A DNA stretch of 64,000 nt from an uncultured Chloroflexales bacterium (GCA_937902315.1 CALGUG010000055.1:222256-286255), one strand, 5' to 3'; shown: positions 16,943-26,052, numbered from the stretch's first letter. Notes: generated by a model from the sequence alone, not told the origin. A program made the numbers and translations.

Positions 16943-17338
16943 TTAATTTGGCATAGCAAGATCATTCGAGTTCTTGGAGGGACACTTTTTCCACATTTGG
17001 AAGAAAGCGATATAGCCGAAGAGACTGATCAACAAGATCATGAGATTAAGGGGTAAAGCGAGAAACAAGCATACAATGCTGAGAGAGCTTAATTGAATTT
17101 GGTCGGCAGGGAAGGCGTAGTGTTCCATTGGATCATGCACAAAACGAATCTGCGCCCCTTTGCTGACCCGCCAAAAGATAATTGGTTTGTCGTAGCTTGT
17201 CTCGTCGATTGTCAGCTCATCAAAGCTTCTTGGGACACTTGTGATATTGCTAACTGTGCCTTGTGCTTGGACAGGGCCTTCGATTATGGCGCGTGTATGC
17301 ACACCCTGATAGCTGGCGTACCAGCCAAAAGCTAGCAT
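16943..17338 (-). CDS. Hypothetical membrane protein, possibly frameshifted at its 5' end
   Basis: 131 residues with GVHTRAIIEGPVQAQGTVSN near the start and a long hydrophobic stretch (about 85-115) near the C-terminus. The GVxTxGTV-type pattern recalls DUF3592 proteins, which normally begin with an additional N-terminal helix. A minus-strand frame in another register (17250-17477) starts with such a helix (AIYGALFLIANGVLL) and overlaps this one, and no ribosome site precedes the ATG at 17338. A single frameshift could therefore have split one gene of about 200 codons. Function unknown. Confidence 0.4.
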   Translation of the reverse strand: MLAFGWYASYQGVHTRAIIEGPVQAQGTVSNITSVPRSFDELTIDETSYDKPIIFWRVSKGAQIRFVHDPMEHYAFPADQIQLSSLSIVCLFLALPLNLMILLISLFGYIAFFQMWKKCPSKNSNDLAMPN

Positions 17339-17683
17339 GCTTGCTATCTATACTGATCATATCTCTGAAACAGCCCTCGAGACATCCTTCACTCTGAGCT
17401 TGTCTACTTGTGACGATCCCATTCAACAAGACTCCGTTTGCGATCAGAAAAAGCGCTCCATAGATTGCATATTCCATCTCAGCTCTTTCTGTTGATGCCT
17501 GCTTATCTAGGCTTCCTTTAGACTGATCTCATGCGAAAGTCATAGCCTAACATTTAGAGCACCAGGCTTTTTTGGCTTTGCAGTGCGCAATATTTCTGTC
17601 GGAATCCATGGCACGTATCCTGCCGGAAACTATGCCCGTGTGAGAGCGATCTCACTGCAACGAGCAAACGTAAGGAGGAAATG

Positions 17684-18358
17684 ATGCGACATATTACTGT
17701 TGCGATCGCCCTACTCATCGCGCTCGGGTTGCTTGCGCCAAACCACGCATTTGCTCAAGAAGACAGTGCGCGGGTTCGAGTCGCCCATACTTCGCAAGAT
17801 GCGCCAGCCGTCGATCTCTATATCGATGGTGAACAGAGCGCAGAAGACATCAGCTTTTTTGATGTAAGCGAGTATTCAACCATTTCTGTAGGCGAGCATG
17901 AGATGCAGATCACTGCCGCTGGTGATCCTGTAACCAATGCAGTTCTTGACACTACCATCGATCTTGGTCGAGAAGACTACACAATCGTAGTCGTTGGCGA
18001 TAGCGGTTCGCTTCAAGCGCTCGTGCTTGAAGATGCCGATCTCCAGCCAAGCGCGGGCAAAGCGCTGATCCGCTTTGTGCACGCTGCTCCTGATATCTCC
18101 GCCGTCGACTTCAAACTCGCCAATTCCGACATCCCCTTCCTAACCGATCAATACTACACCTCAGCCGACTATGTCGAGATCGATGCCGGCACACTGACCT
18201 TCGAGGTCGCTCCTGCGGGCACCGAGAATGTCTTCCTAATCACCCCCGAGATGCGCTTTGAGGCTGGCTGGGTCTACACGGTCTATCTGACGGGCGTCAT
18301 GGTTGGCGAACCCCAAGCTTGGCTGCAAGTTTCTCTCGATAAAGCTCAGCTTGAATAA
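17684..18358 (+). CDS. Secreted DUF4397-domain protein
   Basis: 224 residues with a classical signal peptide (hydrophobic VAIALLIALGLL, cleavage likely after HAFA). The mature part contains two related beta-rich units, each opening with (V/I)RxxH(T/A)xxDxxAVD (RVAHTSQDAPAVDLYIDG and RFVHAAPDISAVDF), the mark of DUF4397. These exported proteins are found in many Chloroflexota; their function is not known. Two ATG codons are adjacent (17681 and 17684); the second has better spacing from the strong AAGGAGG at 17672-17678. Confidence 0.85.
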   Translation: MRHITVAIALLIALGLLAPNHAFAQEDSARVRVAHTSQDAPAVDLYIDGEQSAEDISFFDVSEYSTISVGEHEMQITAAGDPVTNAVLDTTIDLGREDYTIVVVGDSGSLQALVLEDADLQPSAGKALIRFVHAAPDISAVDFKLANSDIPFLTDQYYTSADYVEIDAGTLTFEVAPAGTENVFLITPEMRFEAGWVYTVYLTGVMVGEPQAWLQVSLDKAQLE

Positions 18359-18446
18359 CCTTACACTGTGAAGCTAAAAGCGGCTTTCAGTGGTTCTATT
18401 GGTAAAGCTTTCGGCTTGTGAACGAAGCTCGCTCGTTGTTGCCTTT

Positions 18447-18474
18447 GCGCTAGAGCATAACCATGCTCTAGCGC
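18447..18474. repeat. Perfect 12-bp hairpin
   Basis: GCGCTAGAGCAT, loop AACC, ATGCTCTAGCGC. It lies three bases before the next terminator hairpin; together they form a double hairpin after the DUF4397 gene. Confidence 0.6.
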
Positions 18475-18476
18475 GG

Positions 18477-18513
18477 GAGAGATTTCGCATAGCAATGCGG
18501 AATCTCTCTTTTT
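18477..18513 (+). terminator. Intrinsic terminator
   Basis: GAGAGATTTCGCAT pairs with ATGCGGAATCTCTC around an AGCA loop, followed by TTTTT at 18509-18513. It ends the DUF4397 transcript. Confidence 0.85.
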
Positions 18514-18635
18514 GTGCGCTTGGATAGCGCTATATCAAGCGAAAGAGCTAGATTTGCGAGCGATTGTAGGACAGCTTATTGCTATATAGTGGCTAAGAGC
18601 GTAGCGAAGTGCTATCGCGATAGAGGGAGACGAGC

Positions 18636-19421
18636 ATGAGAGCGAGTCCGATAGGTAGCATTCTCAATATTGTCGCCGTGGTGAGCGTGATCGTGATGAA
18701 CTGGTTGGCGAATACGCTGCCGTTTAATAACAAAAGTACCGGAGAGATTTCGGACCAGTATCCGGTTTTGATTCAACCGGCGGGTTATGCCTTTTCGATT
18801 TGGAGCTTAATCTATCTCGGTTTGATCGCTTTCGCTGTTTACCAAGCCCTGCCAAGCCAGCAAGACAATAAACGCATCGAGCGGATTACGCCATACTTTT
18901 TGATTAGTTGTGTGGCCAATATCGCTTGGCTGCTGACATGGCACTACGAGATCTTATGGCTCAATATCATAATTATGCTCTGTTTGTTAGGCTCGCTGAT
19001 CGCGATCTATCTGCAGTTGCGCGGCGATCAAGAGCCGATCTCGGTTCGTGAGCGCTGGTTTCTGTGGCTGCCCTTCAGCCTCTATCTGGGCTGGGTGACG
19101 GTCGCCACGATTGTGAACATGGCGGTTGTGCTCTATGCGGCGGGCTGGCAAGACCTTGGCATAGTTGGCGTTGCGCTGACAGCGATCTTGATCTTAACCG
19201 CAGCAGGAATCGCTATTCGTATGCTGTTTTACAGCCACGATCCGGCTTATGCCTTGGTGGTGGTCTGGGCTTTAATTGCGATCGCAGTCAGACAGAGCGC
19301 TAATAGCCTGATCGTCGGCACGGTGATCGTTGCGCTTGTGGCGATCGTAGCCAGTATGCTTTATCTTTTCGCCACCCTGCGCAATGGCAAACGCCTGCTG
19401 CTCAACTACTCCCAGCATTGA
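18636..19421 (+). CDS. TspO/MBR-like multipass membrane protein
   Basis: 261 residues with six to seven hydrophobic helices. The segment PAGYAFSIWSLIYLGL (about 46-61), the Asn/Trp-rich NIAWLLTWH (about 88-96) and LPFSLYLGWVTVATIVN (about 138-154) match the long bacterial TspO/MBR-related proteins often annotated as tryptophan-rich sensory proteins. Binding of tetrapyrroles is known for the classical family, but this longer form is uncharacterised. The ATG follows GAGGGAGACGAGC. Monocistronic. Confidence 0.75.
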   Translation: MRASPIGSILNIVAVVSVIVMNWLANTLPFNNKSTGEISDQYPVLIQPAGYAFSIWSLIYLGLIAFAVYQALPSQQDNKRIERITPYFLISCVANIAWLLTWHYEILWLNIIIMLCLLGSLIAIYLQLRGDQEPISVRERWFLWLPFSLYLGWVTVATIVNMAVVLYAAGWQDLGIVGVALTAILILTAAGIAIRMLFYSHDPAYALVVVWALIAIAVRQSANSLIVGTVIVALVAIVASMLYLFATLRNGKRLLLNYSQH

Positions 19422-19779
19422 TCCACTCTACAAAGCTAGCGACTAAGATAGCTTTTCACGCTATGCTGCGAAATCAAGACGCTCCTTGTGTCGTTTTGGC
19501 GGTGAGATCTCTCCCTTCCATTCGTTCCTAAGCGCGTCCGCCTACGGCTATCAAGGTTCAGCCCTCAGAAATGAGGGCCTCTTTTTGCCTTCGTTGCGAA
19601 TATTCACTGCTTACCAGCGCAATAGTCGCTGCCCATACAGCGCCACCAGCGACCCAGCGAAGAACAAATAAAGCCTTGCTTCGTCTCAAGCTGAACAAAA
19701 GCGCTCAGGCGATATGTTTTGCAATAGGAGGAAGCTGTCCTTTCGAGCAACGTATGTTTTGTGCTGAAGTGATTCTAGA
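19422..19779. other. Intergenic region with REP-like repeat copy 5
   Basis: No gene recognised. The repeat occupies 19498-19550, on the inverse strand (GGCGGT...GCGTCCGCCTACGGCTA). Confidence 0.55.
19498..19550 (-). repeat. REP-like palindromic repeat, copy 5
   Basis: Left end GGCGGT, right end GCGTCCGCCTACGGCTA. Confidence 0.7.
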
Positions 19780-20577
19780 GTGACTTGCATCAAAATTGCT
19801 GCACTAAAGCGCAGCGAGACATGGCGTTATGTCACTCTTAAGCCGGGCGTTCGTCCACTCGATACGCTGGCCGTTGAATTGGCCAAGCTTCAACAAGGTG
19901 ATCTTAGCCAAGCACTGAACCTCAGCCACCAACTTGCTGAAAGCGACCGTTCATTCTTTTTGGCCCTCGAACTGCTGCTCGATCGAGCCGCTGGCCAACG
20001 CTTGGTGCTGATGGTCGATCAATTTGAAGCGCTTTGGACTCTGGCTCCGCTTAATAACGAAGCGCTTCAAGGGCATACTAGTTTTATCCATAGTTTGGCA
20101 TTTAGCCCAGATGGCAAGCTCCTAGCTTCTGGTAGTTGGGACACCACTATCCAATTGTGGGATGTGAAAAGTCAGCGGTGCCTTGGCGAGCCGCTCCAAG
20201 GTCATACTAAGCATGTCAATAGTGTGGCGTTTAGCCCAGATGGCACTATCTTGGCCTCTCGCAGTTCAGATGCTACCATCAGGTTATGGGATGTAGCTAG
20301 TCAGCAGCTGATTGGTGAATCGTTTCAAGGCCTTAACGGCTCTATCGGGAGCGAGACATTTAGTGCAGATGGCAGGACCTTGATCTCTTTTGATGGGGCA
20401 GCTACCATCCGGCTGTGGGATATAAGTCCCCAGTCTTCGAGTGAGAGAGCTTGTCGAATTGCTGGTCGCAATCTAAGTATGGATGAGTGGGTGCAGTTTA
20501 TCGGTTCGGAGCGGCCTTATGAACGAACTTGTCCCCAGTTCCCGCCCGGTGAAGGCGCGCCGTCAACAGCGCAGTGA
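19780..20577 (+). pseudogene. Remnant of a STAND-ATPase/WD40 protein
   Basis: A 265-codon frame with no ribosome site. Its first about 90 residues match the end of an nSTAND1-type NTPase: WRYVTLKPGVRPLDTLAVEL and the Walker B strand RLVLMVDQFEALW. The Walker A half is missing. The sequence then jumps straight into WD40 repeats; two complete and one degenerate unit are seen (LAFSPDGKLLASGSWDTTIQ, VAFSPDGTILASRSSDATIR, then FSADGRTLISFDGAATIRLW), far fewer than a full propeller. The C-terminal NLSMDEWVQFIG...CPQFPPG tail is typical of complete WD40-STAND proteins. N-terminal and internal deletions make this a dead copy of a signalling or defence ATPase. Confidence 0.7.
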
Positions 20578-20612
20578 TCTACGAAATCGCAGATAGAGGC
20601 AGATATGAATCA

Positions 20613-20650
20613 AGAAGAGACATCCCCAAAAGATCGGGGATGTCTCTTCT
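20613..20650. terminator. Strong bidirectional hairpin terminator
   Basis: Perfect 15-bp inverted repeat AGAAGAGACATCCCC (20613-20627) with GGGGATGTCTCTTCT (20636-20650), followed by ATTTATG. It lies between two converging gene remnants. Confidence 0.75.
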
Positions 20651-20659
20651 ATTTATGCT

Positions 20660-21011
20660 CTAGCGGCTTACAAAGGGCAAGTAGACTTGGTAGCTATTGC
20701 TGCTTGTGGGCGAGATCGAGATCGGCCCATAGCGCCGGATCTGTCCATCGCTCTGCTGTTCTTCGAGCCAGTACTGATAGCTTTGACCCGCTATTGCGCT
20801 GCTATCGATCCACTGATAGCTGGCTGGCTCCTTGCGATTCACGCCCTTCTGGCAGAATGAGCTGATCGTTTTCGTTTAGGCGTTCGCCAGCTTGCTGATT
20901 ACCAGCGCTGCTGCGACCTGTTTGTAGATCGACATCGCTATCGTTGCCATTGCCGCTGGACTGCTCGGTGAAGCGGTAATCGTTTGGCAGCGCGACCGGA
21001 AAGCTATTCAC
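20660..21011 (-). pseudogene. Remnant of an SdrD-B/surface-protein C-terminus
   Basis: Two overlapping minus-strand frames carry parts of one protein. The upstream frame (20802-21011) contains YRFTE...DSDVDLQTGRS, the end of an SdrD-B-type surface domain. The downstream frame (20660-20842) contains SAIAGQSYQYWLEE, a YGPI segment and the terminal VYLPFV motif common at the C-termini of secreted Chloroflexota proteins. The frame change and the lack of a start suggest a decayed 3' end of a large exported protein. Confidence 0.5.
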
Positions 21012-21234
21012 TGCCGAAACCTAACTGATACGGAATCCACTTCTCTATTGTTTACTTTGCGTTCCATTCTTACATTCTCAACTTAAGAAATAGCTTTTCT
21101 TAGAGTCAAATGCTCGCCCATTTGACCTTTTTATCGATCTTTTTCGAAAAGATTATTTCGGATTAGAATGCCGAATTCTTCTCCTTACTATCTGATTTAT
21201 TGTATAATTTGCTAAACTTGGTTAAGAATGATTA
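21012..21234. other. AT-rich intergenic region
   Basis: Noticeably AT-richer than its surroundings and without ORFs; it leads into the promoter of the LLM/ABC operon. Confidence 0.5.
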
Positions 21235-21263
21235 TTGACAATATTGCTTATCTATATTAAGAT
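21235..21263 (+). promoter_or_regulatory. Sigma-70-type promoter of the LLM/ABC operon
   Basis: TTGACA (21235-21240), a 17-bp spacer and TAAGAT (21258-21263). Transcription should begin near 21270 and leave a leader of about 100 bases before the ATG at 21368. Confidence 0.65.
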
Positions 21264-21265
21264 GA

Positions 21266-21345
21266 GCTCGCAGTGATAAAGCGTATGCAAGGTTGCGAGT
21301 AGCTTGGTAGTGGCTGCGTATAAGCCAGCCTACCCTAGCTTTTTG
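21266..21345 (+). promoter_or_regulatory. Structured leader with terminator-like hairpin (attenuator candidate)
   Basis: Two hairpins follow each other. CTCGCA (21266) pairs with TGCGAG (21294-21299). Then AGCT...GGTAG...GGCT (21301-21315) pairs with AGCC...CTACC...AGCT (21322-21340) and is followed by TTTT. The second has the form of an intrinsic terminator placed before the first gene of the operon, so a riboswitch, a protein-controlled antiterminator or an ANTAR target is possible. It matches no riboswitch class recognised by eye. Confidence 0.5.
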
Positions 21346-21367
21346 TTGTCTAAAAAAAAGGTTTGTA

Positions 21368-22408
21368 ATGGCGCGTTTTCGTTTAGGGTTTTTGACACAT
21401 CTTGAAGGTCATGGCGATTTGCGCCGTATCTATAAAGAGACCCTTGAGTTGTTCGTTGTAGCCGATGAGCTAGGATTCGATGTTGGCTGGGTTGCTCAGC
21501 ACCACTTAAAACGTGCAGGCGGCGGTTTGCCCTCGCCCTTCCCGTTTTTGGCGGCGGTCGCCCAGCGCACCAAACATATTCGTCTAGGCACCTCGGTAGT
21601 GGTTTTACCCTTAGAGAAGCCTCTGCGTGTCGCTGAAGACGCCGCTGTGGTCGATGCCCTCAGCGATGGGCGCCTTGAGCTAGGCGTGGGTAGTGGCCTC
21701 GATCGCGAAGCCTTCTCGGCGTTTGGCGTCGATGTCGAGCAGCGCGGCGCTTTGACCAGCGAAGGCTTGAAGATCATTCAGCGCGCCCTGCGGGGCGAAG
21801 GGCTGGGCGATTACGGCCTAGAGATGCTGCCTCCGGCTCCGGGTTTGGTCGATCGCATGTGGCAGGGCTCGATGAGTTTGGCGGGCGCACAAAACGTAGG
21901 CAAGGCGGGCATTGGTCTGATGTTAGCCCGCTCGGCGATTGGTGCTCCGGTTGGCCAGCCGCTTCATGAAGCGCAATGGCCCTTCTACCAAGCCTATCTC
22001 GACAACTGGGATCCGGCCAACGGCAAACCGCGCTTGGGCATTTCGCGCGGAGTCTTCCCGGCCGAGAGCCGCCAGGCTGCCCTCGATGGTCTGCGCGACG
22101 ATGTGCTGGCTTACGCGAGCCGCATCGCCCAACAGCGCAATCAGCCGCTTCCAAGCTCGCTCGAAGAGATCTGCGCCCAGCAGTACATCGCGTACGGCAG
22201 CTCTGAAGATATCGTCGCCAGCCTGAGCGCTGACACGTTGCTGCCACACGCCGACGATCTGATTTTGCAGTTTAATCCGGCGGTACCAAGCTTCGAGCGC
22301 GCAGTCAAGCAGCTCGAACAGATCGCAACCGAGATCGCTCCGGCCTTGGGCTGGAAGCCCCGCTGGGCCGCTGTGAACGAGAGCGATCCTGTAGCGCTTG
22401 AGGCCTAA
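21368..22408 (+). CDS. LLM-class flavin-dependent oxidoreductase
   Basis: 346 residues, a luciferase-like TIM-barrel monooxygenase of the bacterial LLM family. Typical features are FDVGWVAQHHLKRAGG (about 36-51), TKHIRLGTSVVVLPLEKPLRVAEDAAVVDALSDGRLELGVGSG in pieces between residues 68 and 112, and a C-terminal DDLILQFN strand. These FMNH2- or F420-dependent enzymes oxidise or desulfonate small organic molecules after uptake. It is the first gene of an operon with a peptide-type ABC importer, a frequent pairing that suggests the imported compound is its substrate. AAGG precedes the ATG. Confidence 0.9.
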   Translation: MARFRLGFLTHLEGHGDLRRIYKETLELFVVADELGFDVGWVAQHHLKRAGGGLPSPFPFLAAVAQRTKHIRLGTSVVVLPLEKPLRVAEDAAVVDALSDGRLELGVGSGLDREAFSAFGVDVEQRGALTSEGLKIIQRALRGEGLGDYGLEMLPPAPGLVDRMWQGSMSLAGAQNVGKAGIGLMLARSAIGAPVGQPLHEAQWPFYQAYLDNWDPANGKPRLGISRGVFPAESRQAALDGLRDDVLAYASRIAQQRNQPLPSSLEEICAQQYIAYGSSEDIVASLSADTLLPHADDLILQFNPAVPSFERAVKQLEQIATEIAPALGWKPRWAAVNESDPVALEA

Positions 22409-22433
22409 TCCCTAGTAGAAACTCGAGGTAGCG

Positions 22434-23390
22434 ATGGGTGCCTATATTCTCAAACAGCTTGCCTTAGCAGTGCCGACCCTGTTATTACTGACCTTCGTGG
22501 CTTTTTCGCTGACGACAGCGGCCCGCGGCGACCCCGCCGAGATCGCCTTGCGTCAAGGTGGCAACGACCCGACGCCCGAGCAGATCGCGGCCTACCGCGA
22601 AGAGCTCGGCCTCAACGATCCGATCATTGTGCGCTATGGACGCTGGATGCTGGGGCTGACCCAAGGTGATTTGGGGCGCTCCTTCCTTTCGCAGCGCGAG
22701 GTAAGCAAAGTATTGGGCGAGCGCATCGTGCCTACCTTGCGCCTCGGCCTGACCGCGTTTGTGGTGGCAAGTGTGTTTGGAATCGGCTTGGGCGTGCTGT
22801 TCGGCCTTAGCGCTAACTCGTGGTTCGACATCGTTGGGCGCTGGCTGAGTCTGCTGTTCGCAGCCATTCCCTCCTTCTGGTTGGCGCTGCTGCTGATTGT
22901 GATCGTAGCCGAGCGCTGGCGACTGTTGCCGGTGGCTGGCTATGGCAACGGCGATCCTCGTTACATGATCTTGCCCGTGATCGCGCTGGCTTGTGGTCCG
23001 GCTGCCGCCCTGATGCGCGTTACGCGCGGCGCGGTGATCGAAGTTTGGCGCCAAGATTATGTGCGCACGGCTCGCTCGCACGGCCTGCGAGAAGTGGCAA
23101 TCGCACTGCGCCACGCTCTGCCCAATGCCCTCTTGCCGATTGTGACGCTGCTTGGTCTACGCTTCGGCCAGATCTTGGCGGGCGCGATCATCATCGAGTC
23201 GATCTTCGCTTGGCCCGGCATGGGCACCGAGCTGAATACCGCCATCTCTGGGCGCGATCTGCCCGTGATCGGCGCCTATGTCTTGATCGCAGGCGTCTCG
23301 TTTATCGTTGTGAATCTGATCACTGATATTAGTTATGGTCTGCTCGATCCACGTATTCGCTTGGGCGCCGGGCAAGGAGGCCGAGCATGA
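22434..23390 (+). CDS. ABC transporter permease, DppB/OppB type
   Basis: 318 residues with six membrane helices. The N-terminal helix plus RGDPAEIALRQGG loop and the EAA-type cytoplasmic loop (DYVRTARSHGLREVAIALRHALPNALLPI in pieces, about 205-235) are characteristic of permeases for peptides, nickel and related substrates. GAGG precedes the ATG. The last four bases overlap the next permease gene. Confidence 0.93.
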   Translation: MGAYILKQLALAVPTLLLLTFVAFSLTTAARGDPAEIALRQGGNDPTPEQIAAYREELGLNDPIIVRYGRWMLGLTQGDLGRSFLSQREVSKVLGERIVPTLRLGLTAFVVASVFGIGLGVLFGLSANSWFDIVGRWLSLLFAAIPSFWLALLLIVIVAERWRLLPVAGYGNGDPRYMILPVIALACGPAAALMRVTRGAVIEVWRQDYVRTARSHGLREVAIALRHALPNALLPIVTLLGLRFGQILAGAIIIESIFAWPGMGTELNTAISGRDLPVIGAYVLIAGVSFIVVNLITDISYGLLDPRIRLGAGQGGRA

Positions 23391-24274
23391 GTTTGCATGA
23401 GAGTTTAGAGCAACCTTTTCGACCCAATTTTTCGCGCACAATCCGCCTATCGTGGCTGAATCTGACCTGGCTCAAACGCTATCGCGCCTTGTTGATCCCA
23501 GGCCTGATCCTTGGCTTGATTGTCTTTGCTGGCTTGTTTGCACCGCTGGTAGCACCCTACGATCCGAACGCGATCGATATCGGCAATGCCCTGAGCGCGC
23601 CGAGTTGGGAACATTGGCTCGGCACCGACCAACTTGGGCGCGACTACTTCACGCGTGTGCTGTATGGAGGCCAAACGACGCTCTTTCTGGCTGGCTTTAG
23701 CACGCTTGTGGTGATTGCGATCGGCCTAGCGGTCGGTTTGATCTCGGGTTATGTAGGTGGTGCCGTCGATACTGTGATCTCGACCTGTTTGACCGTGCTT
23801 TTGGCGTTGCCCAACCTGCTGCTGACCTTGGCGATCTTGGGCATTTTAGGCCCGAGCAACCAAACGCTCTTGATCGCGCTGATCGGTGCGGGCTGGGTGG
23901 GACATGCGCGCGTTTTCCGTGCCTCGGTGCTCTCGTTGCGCGAGCAGGTCTATATCGAAGCGGCCAAAGCGCTTGGCTTCAGCCCATGGCGGATTATGTT
24001 TCGCCAGCTCCTACCAAATTTACTGCCAACTGTTGTGGTGTTGGCGACCCTCGATATCGGAGCCTTCCTTTTATTGATCTCCAGCTTGAGCTTCTTGGGC
24101 TTGGGCTCGCAGCCTCCTGCTGCCGACTGGGGTGTGATGTTGAGTGATGCACGGCCCTATTTCACGCAAGTACCGATGTTGGTGTTTGCTCCCGGTGTGC
24201 TGATCACCTTGGTTGTATTGACTTGTAATCTGCTTGGTGATGCCATTCGTGATCTCGTTGATCTGAAGCGTTAG
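23387..24274 (+). CDS. ABC transporter permease, DppC/OppC type
   Basis: 295 residues: an N-terminal OppC-N segment (LFAPLVAPYDPNAID, about 47-61), HWLGTDQLGRDYFTRVLYGG (about 75-94) and the EAA loop YIEAAKALGFSPWRIMFRQLLP (about 189-210). It is translationally coupled to the DppB-type gene through an ATGA overlap with AAGGAGG upstream. No ATPase gene is in the cluster, so the importer must share ATPases encoded elsewhere. Confidence 0.93.
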   Translation: MSLHESLEQPFRPNFSRTIRLSWLNLTWLKRYRALLIPGLILGLIVFAGLFAPLVAPYDPNAIDIGNALSAPSWEHWLGTDQLGRDYFTRVLYGGQTTLFLAGFSTLVVIAIGLAVGLISGYVGGAVDTVISTCLTVLLALPNLLLTLAILGILGPSNQTLLIALIGAGWVGHARVFRASVLSLREQVYIEAAKALGFSPWRIMFRQLLPNLLPTVVVLATLDIGAFLLLISSLSFLGLGSQPPAADWGVMLSDARPYFTQVPMLVFAPGVLITLVVLTCNLLGDAIRDLVDLKR

Positions 24275-24355
24275 TCGAAGGAGCATCTGTAGCAATCAGC
24301 TCTTTGGTATTGACCAAGCTTACTGAATAGCTCTAGATACACGTAAGGAATAGCA

Positions 24356-26044
24356 ATGTTGAAGCATACTGCGCAGCGTCGATATCGGCGCCTGTCTGAT
24401 CTCGTGCGTCCATTTTCGTTGGTTTTGTTTGTGATATTCTTGGCTGCGTGCGGCGGTGCTCCTGCTGCACCTGCGAACGATTCTTCAGCTTCCGACAGCA
24501 CGACCAATGCGGCCACCGTCTCAGAGATCCCGGCTGGCGAGCCGAAGCTGGCTGAAAAGCAAGAGTTGGTGGCTGGTATTTCACGTAACTTGGTGAACGG
24601 TCCGGAAGACTGGCTGTATGCCCATACCAGTTTGCAGGTTTGGGAGCCATTGGTTGCGTATGATGACCAACTGCGCCCGCAGCCCGGCTTGGCCGAAAGC
24701 TGGGAGCTGAGTGCTGATGGTAAGGTCTGGACCTTCAAATTGCGCGAGGGTGTGCGCTTCTCTAACGGCGATCCATTGACGGTCGAAGATGTGATCGCGA
24801 CCATCGAGCACTTCCGTAAACTCAGCGGGCGCCCGTCGATCTTCTTGAGTGGCATTAACTTCCCAGAGATCTACGGTGAACCGACCGCGATCGAAAAGGT
24901 CGATGAGCGCACTTTGCGGCTTGCGTATGCGGAGCCGCGCCCGCTGCTGATCTATGCGATCTCGAACCACTACAGCGCGGTCTATTCGGCTAAAAACTTC
25001 GATGAGAACGGTAACTTCAAAGATCTACCGATCGGTACAGGCCGCTATCGCCTAGTTGATTGGAAGCGCGATCAGTACGCTATTTTAGAGCGCAACGAGA
25101 ACTATTGGGGCGAACTGCCCGCCCTGACCCGTATCGAGTTGAAGATCTATCCGAACGAGAACTCGCGTTTGTCGGCTCTCAAAGCGGGTGAGATCGATGC
25201 GCTGGTCGAGCTGGGCGCGGTCTCGGCGGCTCAGGCCCGCGAGCTGCGTAACGACCCGAACTTCGTTGTGTCGCGCCATGATTCGACCTGCACCACCCAT
25301 ATCGCCTTTAACGGCGAAGCGGGCCGCGTCTTCAGCGATATGCGTTTGCGCCAAGCCGTGAGCTTGGGAATCGATCGTGAGGCTTTGGTGCGCGATCTGC
25401 TCTATGGCTATCCGACCGTCGCCCAGAGCATTATGATCCATACCAATGCCGACTTCTTCAATCCGAGCGAGAATGCTTCGTTTAAGTACGATCCCAACCT
25501 CGCCAAGCAACTGGTGAACGAGGCGACCCAAGGGCAGCGTGTTAAGGCAGTTCTGATCTTCACTCCTCCGGGTGAAGGTATCACGGCTTGGCCCTACCCG
25601 CAGATGGCCGCCTACTTCCAAGCGCTCTTGCAGCCGATCGGGATCGATCTCGAGCTGAAGCAGCTTGAGAGCGCGGCCCTGACCGATGCCCGCAACAACG
25701 GCGAATTCGACTTGGTGTTGGGCAACTACTGCTGGGCGAGCGGCGACCCGAACTACATTTTGGGCCGAATCACCTCTTCTAAGTCGAACCAGAACGTGGC
25801 TCAGCACGGCGGCTATAACAACCCCGAGGTCGATGAGTTGCTCGCCAAAGGCTTGGTCGAGGTCGACGCTAAGAAGCGCCAGGAGTACTACTTCCGCATT
25901 CAAGAGATCGCTGCTCAGGAGCTGCCGATCGCGCCGCTCTATGACCAGCCGACCATTATCGCCTATCGACCGTATGTGAAGGGCCTGAGCCAGCGTGTGG
26001 CCTATGCCCCCACCTTTGAGACGGTCTATATCGAAGAGCACTAA
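24356..26044 (+). CDS. ABC transporter substrate-binding lipoprotein, family 5
   Basis: 562 residues. The N-terminus is long and basic before the hydrophobic helix (LVLFVIFL) and lipobox LAAC, followed by GG and an Ala/Ser/Asp linker. The mature domain is SBP_bac_5: EPLVAYDDQLRPQPGLAESW (about 99-118), WTFKLREGVRFSNGDPLTVEDV (about 127-148) and LRQAVSLGIDREALV. AAGGAA precedes the ATG. Such proteins bind peptides, nickel chelates, or other small molecules; the substrate is unknown. It is the last gene of the LLM/ABC operon. Confidence 0.92.
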   Translation: MLKHTAQRRYRRLSDLVRPFSLVLFVIFLAACGGAPAAPANDSSASDSTTNAATVSEIPAGEPKLAEKQELVAGISRNLVNGPEDWLYAHTSLQVWEPLVAYDDQLRPQPGLAESWELSADGKVWTFKLREGVRFSNGDPLTVEDVIATIEHFRKLSGRPSIFLSGINFPEIYGEPTAIEKVDERTLRLAYAEPRPLLIYAISNHYSAVYSAKNFDENGNFKDLPIGTGRYRLVDWKRDQYAILERNENYWGELPALTRIELKIYPNENSRLSALKAGEIDALVELGAVSAAQARELRNDPNFVVSRHDSTCTTHIAFNGEAGRVFSDMRLRQAVSLGIDREALVRDLLYGYPTVAQSIMIHTNADFFNPSENASFKYDPNLAKQLVNEATQGQRVKAVLIFTPPGEGITAWPYPQMAAYFQALLQPIGIDLELKQLESAALTDARNNGEFDLVLGNYCWASGDPNYILGRITSSKSNQNVAQHGGYNNPEVDELLAKGLVEVDAKKRQEYYFRIQEIAAQELPIAPLYDQPTIIAYRPYVKGLSQRVAYAPTFETVYIEEH

Positions 26045-26052
26045 GCCGAGTT

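Noticed and set aside
22485..23114. Long antisense frame (209 codons) opposite the DppB-type permease
   Set aside because: Histidine/glutamine-rich translation typical of antisense GC-skewed codons; the plus-strand permease is unambiguous.
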